Below are positions 25,647 to 33,952 of a stretch of DNA of 64,000 nucleotides, piece by piece. Position numbers and translations under genes: made by a program. The DNA lies in assembly GCA_900321965.1 (NCBI GenBank), contig ONYA01000008.1, positions 52,716 to 116,715 on the forward strand. Reading direction: 5' to 3'. The notes beneath the pieces are model-generated. The model saw nothing but the letters and a program-made list of their open reading frames with translations, ran no database searches and was not told the DNA's origin. Every line of letters starts with the position of its first letter. The stretch's first letter is position 1. Source of the DNA: an uncultured Prevotellaceae bacterium (GTDB taxonomy: Bacteria > Bacteroidota > Bacteroidia > Bacteroidales > Bacteroidaceae).

Positions 25647-27329
25647 TTAGGTTTTCTTTGTCTGTTGTATGGTCGTGAAGGCCTTGTCTTGTAGCGTGTG
25701 GACTACATCGGCCTCACCGATGAGCATCGGGTCGTGGCTGACGGCAATGACCAGTATCTGTTGTGCGATTGCTTTCAGTTGCTGCGTGATAAGCAGTGTT
25801 GTGTGGGCATCAATGTTGCTGGTGATCTCGTCGACGATGAGTACCGACGGATGGCCGATGAGAGAACGGATGAAGGCCAGTCGCTGTTTCTCGCCCGACG
25901 ACAGTTTGTGTGCCAGCAGTTCCATCGGTTTCGTCAGACTGTCTTCTGAGGGGAACAGGTGTGACAGGTGGAGCTCTTCCAGATAGTGCATGACGTCTGC
26001 CTTGTCAATCGTCTGGCGTCCCATGCAGAGGTTTTCGTAGAGCGACCCGTCGAAGAAGAAAGGCTCCTGTTCAACGAGGGCGATGCCGCCGCAGCCGTCT
26101 TTCACGTTGTCGCCCTCTTCCATACTGATAGTCCCTTCCTGCGGGTGCAGCAAGCCGAGTAGCAGGTTCAGTGTCGTCGTCTTGCCAGTACCGCTGGGGC
26201 CTGTGATGACGTGTAGTTGTCCTTTGTCCAGTCTGAGACTGGCATCTTTCAGTATCTCGTGGGTTGTATCGTCTGTATGGTAGGCATACGACACGTTGTC
26301 GAGGGTGATGCCTGTCACGTTGCCCACCTGCAGGGGTGACGTGTCCTCGCTACCATCGCCCTTGATGACCTTGAACAGTCGCATGATACTGCTCTCGGTG
26401 GTGGCCAACTGCTGGTAACCGCAGATGAACACCATCGCTTCGCCACGAATGAACAGGATGGCCGTGGGGTAGGAGATGAGTATGCCCAGGTCGATAACGT
26501 TGCCGTTAGTGGGCATGATGAAGATGATGGCCGCCGCTACGCCGTAGGTCAGCATCTCGCCCATGAGTGACTGTCCGTTGGCGACGAGCGCAAGGCGGCG
26601 TGACGTGTTGCGGATGGTCAGGAAGACGTGCTGCATACGGCCAGTGGCAAAGTCGAGTACGCCATAGACGCGGAAGATGCGGTAGCCGTTGATCCACTCG
26701 GCAAATAGCTGGTAGAGCGAACTGATGCGGTTGAAGAGTTCCTGATGGATGCGCTTGATGCGGCTTCTCAGGAACGTTACCGACAGCAGGACGGCTACAG
26801 TAAGAATCAGCACTGCCGAGAAGAATCGTGGCGAAAGGATGAAGAGCAGCACACAGAAGGCTACGATGGTACAGGTGGCGCGGATAAACGAGCGGTAGAC
26901 CATTGGTATGAGGCCGCTGGCCATCGACGTCTCCTGCGTCAGACCATTCGACGACTGCAGGCCCATCCGGTCGTTGACCTCGCTGAACGACTTCCTCCTG
27001 AGAGCCTCGACGAATGACGTCCTCAGCGAGTATTCCACTTCAGCAACGGAGTAGGCTGTGAGGACACGTGACAGTTTTGTCAGTAAGATATAGACGAAGC
27101 AGACCACCAACAGAAATACGATGTTCTGCCGTGTGAGCAGGGCTTCGATATTGGTGGCTTGCAGTCCGACGGCTCGTTGGAGCAGATAGATGGCCAGTGG
27201 CGGAAACAGACCGATAAGAATCTCCAGCAGCATGGCTGCCGTCAGTCTCGGATGCTGCCCCTTGGCATTGCGCCATACCAGTCTCAGCACTTCTATCTCG
27301 TTCTTCAGTTTTCCGTATCTATTGTCCAT
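25647..27329 (-). CDS. ABC exporter, fused permease-ATPase
   Basis: 560 residues, half-transporter type: six hydrophobic helices (residues 20-310) followed by an ATPase with GPSGTGKTT (Walker A), EQEPFFFDG (Q-loop), LSSGEKQR (signature) and VLIVDEITS (Walker B). There is no C39 peptidase domain, so leader removal must come from another protein. I use the ATG at 27329 rather than a start 49 codons earlier, which is antisense-like sequence inside the SPASM gene. It overlaps that gene by 11 bases. It probably exports the mature peptide. Confidence 0.88.
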   Translation of the reverse strand: MDNRYGKLKNEIEVLRLVWRNAKGQHPRLTAAMLLEILIGLFPPLAIYLLQRAVGLQATNIEALLTRQNIVFLLVVCFVYILLTKLSRVLTAYSVAEVEYSLRTSFVEALRRKSFSEVNDRMGLQSSNGLTQETSMASGLIPMVYRSFIRATCTIVAFCVLLFILSPRFFSAVLILTVAVLLSVTFLRSRIKRIHQELFNRISSLYQLFAEWINGYRIFRVYGVLDFATGRMQHVFLTIRNTSRRLALVANGQSLMGEMLTYGVAAAIIFIMPTNGNVIDLGILISYPTAILFIRGEAMVFICGYQQLATTESSIMRLFKVIKGDGSEDTSPLQVGNVTGITLDNVSYAYHTDDTTHEILKDASLRLDKGQLHVITGPSGTGKTTTLNLLLGLLHPQEGTISMEEGDNVKDGCGGIALVEQEPFFFDGSLYENLCMGRQTIDKADVMHYLEELHLSHLFPSEDSLTKPMELLAHKLSSGEKQRLAFIRSLIGHPSVLIVDEITSNIDAHTTLLITQQLKAIAQQILVIAVSHDPMLIGEADVVHTLQDKAFTTIQQTKKT

Positions 27330-28368
27330 CAATAGCGAAGTATTTGTTATAGGTGGCAAAATATTTCTCCAGGGTGGCGGGTTTGGCTTCTTCAATGAAC
27401 TTCCGGCGGACGGTTCTTGAGAAGATGTTGAGACGGTCGATGAGGCATGCCTCGCAGATGGTGTTGCGGTCGGCATGACGTGTGGCGATGTGCCGCCGGA
27501 ACAGACGCGCTTTCCTGTTGTTAATCAGTTCGCTATAGGCGTGCTCCCACAGTGAGCCGACGATGCACTCGCCACGGTAGTCGCTGCTACACATACTGAC
27601 CTCGCCGGAAGCCAGGATGACGGGCAGTTGCCATATCTGACTGCAGACGGCTCGCCGACTGCTCAGATGGCCGGCAATGTCGCCGGTCTCAGGCAGGTGG
27701 GGCCAGGGGAAGGCGCTGCTGAAGTGGATGTCCTTCAGTTGTCTCAGTCGTCGGAATATCTCAGGAACGGCGTTGCTGAGCATCCCTGTCGCCTGGGCAT
27801 CGATGATGCTGATGATCGAATATTGCTGTTTATGCGAATCCATCAGTCTGTCTATCGCCTCCAACGACTGCCAGAGAGACTCAAACGTCCCAGGATGGCG
27901 CAGTCGCTCATAGGTCTGCTTGTCGTAGAGCTCGGCCGAGAAGCACAACTCCAGTTCGTTGCCTCCGAGTTTGTCAAGCATCTGACTGAGTACGTCCAGG
28001 TCAGTGCGGTAGGCATTGCTGAAAACAGTGAACTTGCTGACGCCTCTCATGACGAGCAGTTCCACCATCGTGGGCAGGTCCTTGTTGAGGAACGGCTCGC
28101 CGTGAAGATGGAGGAACACGTGGCTGAAGGGGATGTCAATCTGCTTCAGCAATGGCTCGAAGTCGTCCTTCGCCAGCGTATGCTTAGGTCGGCAGTGACT
28201 GCTGTCACGACCATTTGGACAGCAGGTACAGGCCAGTGTACAGTGGTTGGTCAGTTCGATGGTGAGCGCTCCGGCCAGGTCGGTTCGTCTCATCGGCAGC
28301 ATGAGTTTCGCCTTGAGCTTGACCCATCTGTTCCTGATGTGCTGTCTGAATGACCGACTCTTTTTCAT
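27319..28368 (-). CDS. Radical SAM/SPASM peptide-modifying enzyme
   Basis: 349 residues. CTLACTCC (CxxxCxxC, about residues 43-50) is the radical SAM motif, HGEPFLNKD the SAM-binding GEP element. Residues 250-330 carry the SPASM-like cysteines (CSQIWQ, MCSSDYRGEC, TICEACL). SPASM enzymes install crosslinks, thioethers or oxidations on RiPP precursors. It differs from the other two radical SAM proteins in length and N-terminal extension, so it likely does a separate step. It starts 4 bases after the kinase gene. Confidence 0.87.
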   Translation of the reverse strand: MKKSRSFRQHIRNRWVKLKAKLMLPMRRTDLAGALTIELTNHCTLACTCCPNGRDSSHCRPKHTLAKDDFEPLLKQIDIPFSHVFLHLHGEPFLNKDLPTMVELLVMRGVSKFTVFSNAYRTDLDVLSQMLDKLGGNELELCFSAELYDKQTYERLRHPGTFESLWQSLEAIDRLMDSHKQQYSIISIIDAQATGMLSNAVPEIFRRLRQLKDIHFSSAFPWPHLPETGDIAGHLSSRRAVCSQIWQLPVILASGEVSMCSSDYRGECIVGSLWEHAYSELINNRKARLFRRHIATRHADRNTICEACLIDRLNIFSRTVRRKFIEEAKPATLEKYFATYNKYFAIDGQ

Positions 28369-28372
28369 TCAG

Positions 28373-29353
28373 CTATTCTTGTGTGTCGAAGAAGCTGTCC
28401 AGCACCTGCTTGTCCAGCAACTTCCTGTCGCCGAAGCAGAGGGTGTGGAGCCTGTAGTCCTGCATCATACAGGCACACAGTGACAGCCAGTCGTTGTGGT
28501 CGTATTGCAGGGCGATGTTGTTGGCAGATGTCAGCAACACGTCGAGCAGGCGTTCTTCGTTAGGGTTGACCTTGACGGCAGAAGGACCGTTCTTGGTTTG
28601 TTCTATCTCAGCAATGGCCTGTAGCGGAGCACTTTCGATCTTCTCGCAGTCGTGTCGCTTTAGGATGTCGACAAAGTCCTTGTCGGTCTTGCTGCTTTCA
28701 AAGAGCTTGGCGTCGAACAGCAGTGAGGCGATGCGTGGCTGTCCGTTGTCCATATAAAGAAAGACGATGTCGTCGCCCAGGAAACCAGCTCCTTGCGCCA
28801 CTAAATCGGTGCAGAGCGTGCTCTTTCCCTGTCCGCTCCGTCCTGTGAAGACAATAGCCCGTCCTCGCCAGACAACGGCAGAGGCGTGCAGGGTATAGCG
28901 GCGGTGATAGGCCATGATGACATGAGTGAGCAGCATCACGATGGCGTCGATATTTGAACGGATGTTCGCTTTCGACAGCCGTTTACGCTTCAGCACCATG
29001 TAACAGGTCGTCTTGCCGGCCACCAGGTCGTTGACAATACATTCACCTCCTCTCGATTCGAAATATTCAGTGGTTCCGTCAGGTGAGACGTACTTCTTGA
29101 CGTCGCTGCCGTGGTCGCCCCTGTGTCCGACGGCATGGTAGTAACCTTTCCATACCAGACGAGCATCACTGGGAATGACGCTTTCGGTCGTCCCCACGAT
29201 ATTGACTTCATGGCAGGGCTGGTTGCCGTCGGTCGCGTCGATGACGTGATGTTTGAAAAGCATCTTAAGATGGCAGATGTCAATATCCAAGTCAGAAACG
29301 AACCGGATAATGACACCTGCAACCTTAATGCTTACAGAGAAGTTCTTCCCCAT
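28373..29353 (-). CDS. HprK-like serine/peptide kinase
   Basis: 326 residues. HASAVVWRGRAIVFTGRSGQGKST and the following GFLGDDIVFL are the P-loop and metal-site segments of the HPr-kinase-related group (motifs listed separately in the chain, about residues 155-200). In lasso-peptide clusters relatives phosphorylate the precursor tail. Here the Tyr-, Ser- and Thr-rich core would be a possible substrate. The gene begins 9 bases after the precursor stop, the closest neighbour to it. Confidence 0.82.
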   Translation of the reverse strand: MGKNFSVSIKVAGVIIRFVSDLDIDICHLKMLFKHHVIDATDGNQPCHEVNIVGTTESVIPSDARLVWKGYYHAVGHRGDHGSDVKKYVSPDGTTEYFESRGGECIVNDLVAGKTTCYMVLKRKRLSKANIRSNIDAIVMLLTHVIMAYHRRYTLHASAVVWRGRAIVFTGRSGQGKSTLCTDLVAQGAGFLGDDIVFLYMDNGQPRIASLLFDAKLFESSKTDKDFVDILKRHDCEKIESAPLQAIAEIEQTKNGPSAVKVNPNEERLLDVLLTSANNIALQYDHNDWLSLCACMMQDYRLHTLCFGDRKLLDKQVLDSFFDTQE

Positions 29354-29362
29354 TATTGTCGC

Positions 29363-29506
29363 TTAGCGATAATAATAATAGGTGTAGTACAGCGTTACGG
29401 TGTACAAAGAATAGTACAGCGAGGTGTAATACAGGCCGGAACCTTGTACCACATCCATTGAAGCGTGCTTGTTGGTTGCAGGCTTCATGTAGGCTTTTCT
29501 TTCCAT
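29363..29506 (-). CDS. Tyrosine-rich RiPP precursor peptide candidate
   Basis: 47 residues, too short for most ORF lists. The N-terminal half (MERKAYMKPATNKHASMDVV, then QGSG) looks like a leader; the C-terminal 23 residues start LYYTSLYYSLY, continue TVTLYYT and end YYYYR. Eleven of those 23 residues are Tyr and there is no Cys, Asp or Glu in the core. The frame is fitted tightly into the operon: 11 bases after the PqqD-like gene and 9 before the kinase gene. A GSG at residues 22-24 is a possible cleavage site. Precursor identity is inferred from size, composition and position. Confidence 0.82.
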   Translation of the reverse strand: MERKAYMKPATNKHASMDVVQGSGLYYTSLYYSLYTVTLYYTYYYYR

Positions 29507-29517
29507 ACGCTACTTGA

Positions 29518-29769
29518 TTAAAGGATTAATAATTCTTGTTTCCACTCACTGATTTGTTCTTCTATATCTTTCTTGATAGAGTCGGTGTCGTCGTTGTCGT
29601 ATTCTTGACGGATCTGGCTGGCAATCTCGTCGACGGTCTTACCGTCGTTGATGCCTCTCCAGATGAGGGAAGACACTTCGTTCATCGTGTAATACTCCCC
29701 GCTGTCGACTTTGACGGCAACGATCTTCTCGCCTAACGGCTTCCAGGTGACGTTCTTACTGATTTCCAT
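29518..29769 (-). CDS. PqqD-like RiPP recognition element protein
   Basis: 83 residues with the PqqD/RRE layout: VTWKPLGEKIVAVKVDSGEY (beta strands), YTMNEVSSLIWRGINDGKT (strand then helix), EIASQIRQEYD and a last helix. Such proteins bind the precursor leader and present it to the modifying enzymes; it is the B1 equivalent of split lasso B proteins. It lies between the first radical SAM gene and the precursor gene. Confidence 0.87.
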   Translation of the reverse strand: MEISKNVTWKPLGEKIVAVKVDSGEYYTMNEVSSLIWRGINDGKTVDEIASQIRQEYDNDDTDSIKKDIEEQISEWKQELLIL

Positions 29770-29778
29770 ATTGTGGTG

Positions 29779-30729
29779 TTATGAATTGACGGATTTGAAA
29801 CTCTTACAGCCGCCTTCGCACAGCTGGCGGCGGAACAGGTCGCAGACAGCACACTCGCGGCGCACACCAGGCTGGCAGCCCAGCGTCTCCTCCAGTTTTG
29901 CGTTGAGCATATCCTTGAGTTCTGCCATGTTCTTGGCGTCTAAGGCGTTGACGCGCCCTAACTGGAATAGAGGGAAGCAGTTCCATGCCTGCAGGCCCGG
30001 ACCGATGTCGAGGGCAGCACCACACATGAAGCCGATGCCTGCGCCGAGGCGGGTAAGACGGCCTATCTGCTTGTCGTCGAACATACAGGCCTGGAAGCCG
30101 CAGTCCATTGACATGGTGATGTGGCGCTTGGCAGCTTGTTCGGAACATTTGCAGAAGTATTCGCCTGCTCGCTTATAGTCGTCGAGGTCGATATACTGGT
30201 TGCCACCTTTGTAGATAGGCAGTGCGATGCCCGTCCTGATGTTGCGCACCAGCTGGTAGCGGTCGATCATGTCGAAGAGGAACTCTGGGTTGTCTTTCTC
30301 CAGGTCGAAGATGGTGTATGACAGCGCCGATGCCAGGTGGAACTTGCTGAAGAAGTGTTCCAGATTGGCAAACTGCCGGTCGTTATACGTACTGCGGTCG
30401 CCTACGTTGACCACGAAGTTGATGTGGCCGCACGAGTTGTCGAAGTCCTCTAATCCTTCGGGCAGAGGGTCGGTGGCGCTGGTGAAAATCTTGGCATGTA
30501 CGTGGCGTGATTTCAGCAGTTCGATGACGTCAATCAGCCGAGGATACTGGAACGGCTCGCCGCCCAGCAGTCCTACGTCCCTGATCTCGTCCTTGAAATG
30601 GTCGAGGAAGGTCTCTATCTCTTCCAATGTCAGGATCTCGTTGACATCGTTGGCTGCTTTCAGTACCTTTCGTGCGAAACAGAAAGGACAGCCGCGCTTA
30701 CATTTATGTGTTAAATATAGGTTAGCCAT
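29779..30729 (-). CDS. Radical SAM enzyme next to the precursor
   Basis: 316 residues. CKRGCPFC (residues 10-17) is the cluster motif and LLGGEPFQYP the GGEP element; the C-terminus has CAVCDLFRRQLCEGGC as a probable auxiliary-cluster site. It starts directly at the radical SAM barrel with no N-terminal RRE, which fits the separate PqqD-like protein encoded 9 bases downstream. It is related to the 24667-25632 enzyme. Likely acts on the Tyr-rich core, for example by C-C, C-O or ether bond formation; chemistry unknown. Confidence 0.87.
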   Translation of the reverse strand: MANLYLTHKCKRGCPFCFARKVLKAANDVNEILTLEEIETFLDHFKDEIRDVGLLGGEPFQYPRLIDVIELLKSRHVHAKIFTSATDPLPEGLEDFDNSCGHINFVVNVGDRSTYNDRQFANLEHFFSKFHLASALSYTIFDLEKDNPEFLFDMIDRYQLVRNIRTGIALPIYKGGNQYIDLDDYKRAGEYFCKCSEQAAKRHITMSMDCGFQACMFDDKQIGRLTRLGAGIGFMCGAALDIGPGLQAWNCFPLFQLGRVNALDAKNMAELKDMLNAKLEETLGCQPGVRRECAVCDLFRRQLCEGGCKSFKSVNS

Positions 30730-30735
30730 ATCTTT

Positions 30736-31056
30736 TCAGTTTAGTACCCAGTAAATGAATTTCCCCGTGTCGGCTATCATCGTCTTAGGTTTTTCCATGA
30801 TGGCGGTCTTTCGCTCCCAAAGGGGCTTTCCGTTGCAGGTCACCCAGGCGTGCCCCCAGTCTTTGCTGCTGTCGTCGCGACAACGCATGGCGATGTTGAT
30901 GCGCACTTCGCCGCTCTTGTATCGTGAGGCGATGGCATATATCAGCCTTGAACGTTTCAGACACCAGTTGGCAATCGTCTTTTCCCGTAAGCTGCGCAGG
31001 ATGCCTAATTTCCGCCTTCCGATAATCTTGTGATAGTTGATGCTCGGTTGGTTCAT
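30736..31056 (-). CDS. B2-like (transglutaminase-fold) leader peptidase candidate
   Basis: 106 residues. NWCLKRSRLIYAIASRYKSG and WGHAWVTCNGKP follow the pattern of lasso-peptide B2 proteins: a Cys at residue 32 at the start of a helix and a His at residue 69 in GHAWV. In that family the Cys-His pair cuts the leader after B1/PqqD binding. I use the ATG at 31056 because the promoter lies just upstream; the longer frame would cross it. It is the first gene of the operon, 6 bases before the radical SAM gene. Confidence 0.78.
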   Translation of the reverse strand: MNQPSINYHKIIGRRKLGILRSLREKTIANWCLKRSRLIYAIASRYKSGEVRINIAMRCRDDSSKDWGHAWVTCNGKPLWERKTAIMEKPKTMIADTGKFIYWVLN

Positions 31057-31072
31057 CACTGTGATTTGAGTG

Positions 31073-31104
31073 CAAATATACATTATTTTTGAAAACCGAC
31101 CAAA
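31073..31104 (-). promoter_or_regulatory. Promoter of the RiPP operon
   Basis: On the minus strand TTTG (31104-31101), exactly 20 bases, TATATTTG (31080-31073), then 16 bases to the ATG. A full match to the Bacteroidota consensus, divergent from the ffh promoter. Confidence 0.82.
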
Positions 31105-31164
31105 TAATAAGACGGAAAAGTTAAAATAAAACCTAATTAATTTTTCATTTCGACAGATTTTCAC

Positions 31165-31172
31165 TACCTTTG
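31165..31172 (+). promoter_or_regulatory. -7 box TACCTTTG of ffh
   Basis: TACCTTTGCACC, 27 bases before the ffh ATG. The TTG at 31170 within it is not a start codon. Confidence 0.75.
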
Positions 31173-31199
31173 CACCCCAATAATTGCAATTATAGATTT

Positions 31200-32567
31200 A
31201 TGTTTGAGAATTTAAGCGAACGGCTTGAACGGTCGTTCAAGATACTGAAGGGTGAGGGAAAGATCACCGAGATTAACGTTGCCGAGACTTTGAAGGACGT
31301 GCGCCGTGCCCTGCTCGACGCCGACGTGAACTACAAGGTAGCCAAGAACTTTACCGACACGGTGAAGCAGAAGGCTATGGGTATGAACGTGCTGACCGCC
31401 GTGAAACCGAGCCAGCTGATGGTGAAGATTGTTCACGACGAGCTGACCGAGCTGATGGGTGGCAAGGCCGTGGAGCTGAATCTGCAGAACCGCCCCAGCA
31501 TCATCCTGATGTCGGGTCTGCAGGGTTCCGGTAAGACGACGTTCACGGGTAAGCTGGCTAACATGCTGAAGACGCGCCAGCACAAGAACCCGCTCCTCGT
31601 TGCCTGCGACGTCTACCGTCCGGCTGCCATCGAGCAGCTGAAGGTCGTTGCCCAGACCGTTGGCGTGGATGTCTACACCGAGGAGGGTAACAAGAACGTG
31701 GTGGAGATAGCCCAGAACGCCATCCGTAAGGCCAAGCAGGAGTCGTATAACGTGGTCATCGTCGATACCGCCGGTCGTCTGGCTGTCGACGAGGAGATGA
31801 TGGACGAGATCAGCCGACTGAAAGAGGCCATCAACCCTGACGAGACGCTCTTCGTGGTCGACGCCATGACGGGTCAGGACGCCGTGAACACCGCCAAGGA
31901 GTTCAACGACCGTCTGGACTTCGACGGCGTGGTACTGACGAAGCTCGACGGCGACACCCGTGGTGGTGCTGCCCTGTCAATACGTACCGTCGTCACCAAG
32001 CCCATCAAGTTTGTGGGTACGGGCGAGAAGATGGAAGCCATCGACGTGTTCCACCCCGAGCGTATGGCCGACCGTATCCTCGGCATGGGCGACGTGGTAT
32101 CACTCGTGGAGCGTGCCCAGATGCAGTTCGACGAGGAGGAAGCCAAGAAATTGGAGAAGAAGATCCGCAAGAACAAGTTCGACTTCGACGACTTTATGGG
32201 TCAGATTCAGCAGATCAAGAAGATGGGTAACATCAAGGAACTGGCATCGATGATTCCGGGCGTGGGCAAGGCTGTCAAGGACCTGGACATCGACGATAAT
32301 GCCTTCAAGGGCATCGAAGCCATCATCAACTCGATGACGCCTAAGGAGCGCGCCAATCCGGACATCATCAACCAGAGCCGCCGACAGCGCATTGCTCGCG
32401 GCTCGGGCACGAAGATTGAGGAAGTGAACCGCCTGATGAAGCAGTTCGACCAGACGCGCAAGATGATGCGCATGGTCAGCGGCATGGGCTCGTCGAAAAT
32501 GGCCCAGATGGCAGCGGCCATGAAAGCCCACCCCCAACCCCTCCCCAAGGGAGGGGGGCTTAAATAG
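31200..32567 (+). CDS. ffh: Signal recognition particle protein Ffh
   Basis: SRP54 GTPase, 455 residues, binds signal sequences and SRP RNA and docks with FtsY. N domain 1-85; G domain with GLQGSGKTT, DTAGRL and TKLDG; M domain from about 295 with a Met-rich end. The last residues (AHPQPLPKGGGLK) come from the left arm of a GC-rich repeat that begins inside the gene, so the C-terminus has been rewritten by the element; the M-domain core is intact. Confidence 0.96.
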   Translation: MFENLSERLERSFKILKGEGKITEINVAETLKDVRRALLDADVNYKVAKNFTDTVKQKAMGMNVLTAVKPSQLMVKIVHDELTELMGGKAVELNLQNRPSIILMSGLQGSGKTTFTGKLANMLKTRQHKNPLLVACDVYRPAAIEQLKVVAQTVGVDVYTEEGNKNVVEIAQNAIRKAKQESYNVVIVDTAGRLAVDEEMMDEISRLKEAINPDETLFVVDAMTGQDAVNTAKEFNDRLDFDGVVLTKLDGDTRGGAALSIRTVVTKPIKFVGTGEKMEAIDVFHPERMADRILGMGDVVSLVERAQMQFDEEEAKKLEKKIRKNKFDFDDFMGQIQQIKKMGNIKELASMIPGVGKAVKDLDIDDNAFKGIEAIINSMTPKERANPDIINQSRRQRIARGSGTKIEEVNRLMKQFDQTRKMMRMVSGMGSSKMAQMAAAMKAHPQPLPKGGGLK

Positions 32568-32604
32568 CTTTGCCCGATAATAGGTTGCTAAGTAATTGCT
32601 TGCC

Positions 32605-32652
32605 CAATATAGCTTGCCCAATATAGCTTGCTCAGTAATAGCTTGCCCAATG
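32605..32652. repeat. 14-15 bp tandem repeat
   Basis: About four units of AGCTTGCCCAATAT (one changed to AGCTTGCTCAGTAAT) directly before, and running into, the DUF559 start codon. In frame they would encode an extra 18 residues. Confidence 0.7.
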
Positions 32653-33024
32653 AGACATAAGTACCAAACTGCCACTTCTTTTTATCCGCTTTTAGAGGAA
32701 TATGCCTTAAAAATGCGGAAAACACCTACAGAGGCTGAACGAGTGTTGTGGGAGTATCTGAAAGGAGGCCGGATGGGAGCACACTTCAGAAGGCAACACG
32801 TATTGATGGACTACATTCCTGACTTTGTGAGTCTTGCCAACCACTTGGTGATAGAAATTGACGGCGGGTATCATTTCGAAGGAGAACAACCTCAAAGAGA
32901 TAGAGAACGGTCAGAAGAACTTGCAAGTCAGGGGTTTAAGATTCTGAGGTTCACGAACGAGGAAGTTTTAGGAGATATTGACACCGTATTAGAAACCATT
33001 TCAAAAGTAATATATAATGAATAA
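32650..33024 (+). CDS. DUF559 endonuclease-like protein
   Basis: 124 residues, Vsr/PD-(D/E)XK-type fold. The order [50 protein letters not shown] is typical of DUF559: the PDF and ExD segments are the likely metal-binding active site. I start at the ATG at 32650; the upstream frame reads through tandem repeats. It lies between two inverted GC-rich arms and its 3' end overlaps the folD ATG by 8 bases. The function of DUF559 is not established; DNA cleavage or nicking is inferred from the fold. Confidence 0.8.
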   Translation: MRHKYQTATSFYPLLEEYALKMRKTPTEAERVLWEYLKGGRMGAHFRRQHVLMDYIPDFVSLANHLVIEIDGGYHFEGEQPQRDRERSEELASQGFKILRFTNEEVLGDIDTVLETISKVIYNE

Positions 33025-33952
33025 TGTAGCAGAAGGAGTAACCAACCTCCCCTCCCTTGGGGAGGGGCAGGGGGTGGGCCTCATAGACGGAAAAGCAACG
33101 GCTGCGGCCATCAAGGCCGAGATTGCCGAAGAAGTGAAAGAGATTATGGCCCGTGGCGGCAAGCAGCCCCACCTGGCCGCAGTATTGGTGGGTCACGACG
33201 GCGGTTCGGAGACCTACGTCAAGAATAAGGTACTCGCGTGCGAGGCCTGCGGCTTCAAGTCGACCCTCATCCGCTATGAGGCCGACGTGACCGAGGAAGA
33301 GCTGTTAGCCTGCGTCGACCGCCTGAACAAAAACGGCGACGTTGACGGTTTTATCGTTCAGCTGCCCCTGCCCAAGCATATCGACGAGCAGAAGATTATC
33401 GAGGCTATCGACTACCGCAAGGATGTCGACGGCTTCCACCCCATCAACGTCGGCCGTATGGCCATCGGCCTGCCCTGCTTCATCTCGGCCACGCCCCTCG
33501 GCATCATCACGCTGTTGAAGCGCTACGGCATCGAGACGTCGGGTAAGAAGTGCGTCATCCTCGGCCGTTCTAACATCGTGGGCAAGCCGATGGCCCAGCT
33601 CATGATGCAGAAGCAGTATGGCGACGCTACGGTCACCGTCTGCCACTCGCGTTCGAAGACGCTGAAGGAGGAGTGCCGCGCTGCCGACATCATCATCGCC
33701 GCCATCGGTCAGCCCGACTTCGTCACCGCCGACATGGTGAAGGAGGGGGCTGTCATCGTCGACGTAGGCACCACCCGTGTGCCTGACGCCTCGCGCAAGA
33801 GTGGCTTCCGCCTGAATGGCGACGTGAAGTTCGACGAGGTGGCACCGAAGTGCTCGTTCATCACGCCTGTCCCCGGCGGCGTCGGTCCTATGACCATCTG
33901 TTCGCTGATGAAGAACACGCTGGCTGCCGGCAAGAAGGAGTTCTATAAGTGA
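33017..33952 (+). CDS. folD: FolD, methylene-THF dehydrogenase/cyclohydrolase
   Basis: One-carbon metabolism enzyme interconverting 5,10-methylene- and 10-formyl-THF with [18 protein letters not shown] has the catalytic Lys region (YVxxK), QLPLPKHID and DVDGFHPIN the substrate site, GRSNIVGKP the Rossmann loop and [10 protein letters not shown] the C-terminal signature. Ordinary FolD starts near [11 protein letters not shown]; here 20 extra N-terminal residues (containing [11 protein letters not shown]) come from a GC-rich repeat arm. A GTG at 33074 inside the repeat could be an alternative start. Confidence 0.94.
   Translation: MNNVAEGVTNLPSLGEGQGVGLIDGKATAAAIKAEIAEEVKEIMARGGKQPHLAAVLVGHDGGSETYVKNKVLACEACGFKSTLIRYEADVTEEELLACVDRLNKNGDVDGFIVQLPLPKHIDEQKIIEAIDYRKDVDGFHPINVGRMAIGLPCFISATPLGIITLLKRYGIETSGKKCVILGRSNIVGKPMAQLMMQKQYGDATVTVCHSRSKTLKEECRAADIIIAAIGQPDFVTADMVKEGAVIVDVGTTRVPDASRKSGFRLNGDVKFDEVAPKCSFITPVPGGVGPMTICSLMKNTLAAGKKEFYK

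Larger units (their letters stand above)
32526..33080. mobile_element. GC-rich inverted-pair element 2 carrying a DUF559 gene
   Basis: Left arm 32526-32560 (GCCCACCCCCAACCCCTCCC...) and right arm 33046-33080 are inverted copies. They enclose 485 bp with a 14-15 bp tandem repeat and one gene, DUF559. The left arm supplies the end of ffh and the right arm the first codons of folD. Elements 1 and 3 have the same arms but only 70-75 bp between them, as expected for internally deleted forms. Confidence 0.6.

Noticed and set aside
27330-27476. 49-codon N-terminal extension of the ABC exporter
   Set aside because: It lies in the coding region of the SPASM gene and is Pro/Ser-rich shadow sequence.
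21323-31056. Classical lasso-peptide cluster
   Set aside because: No Asn-synthetase-like cyclase gene is present, and the candidate core lacks the Asp/Glu acceptor needed for a lasso ring.
32650-33024. Very-short-patch repair endonuclease (vsr)
   Set aside because: Fold resembles Vsr but the motifs are those of DUF559 and no cytosine methylase gene lies nearby.
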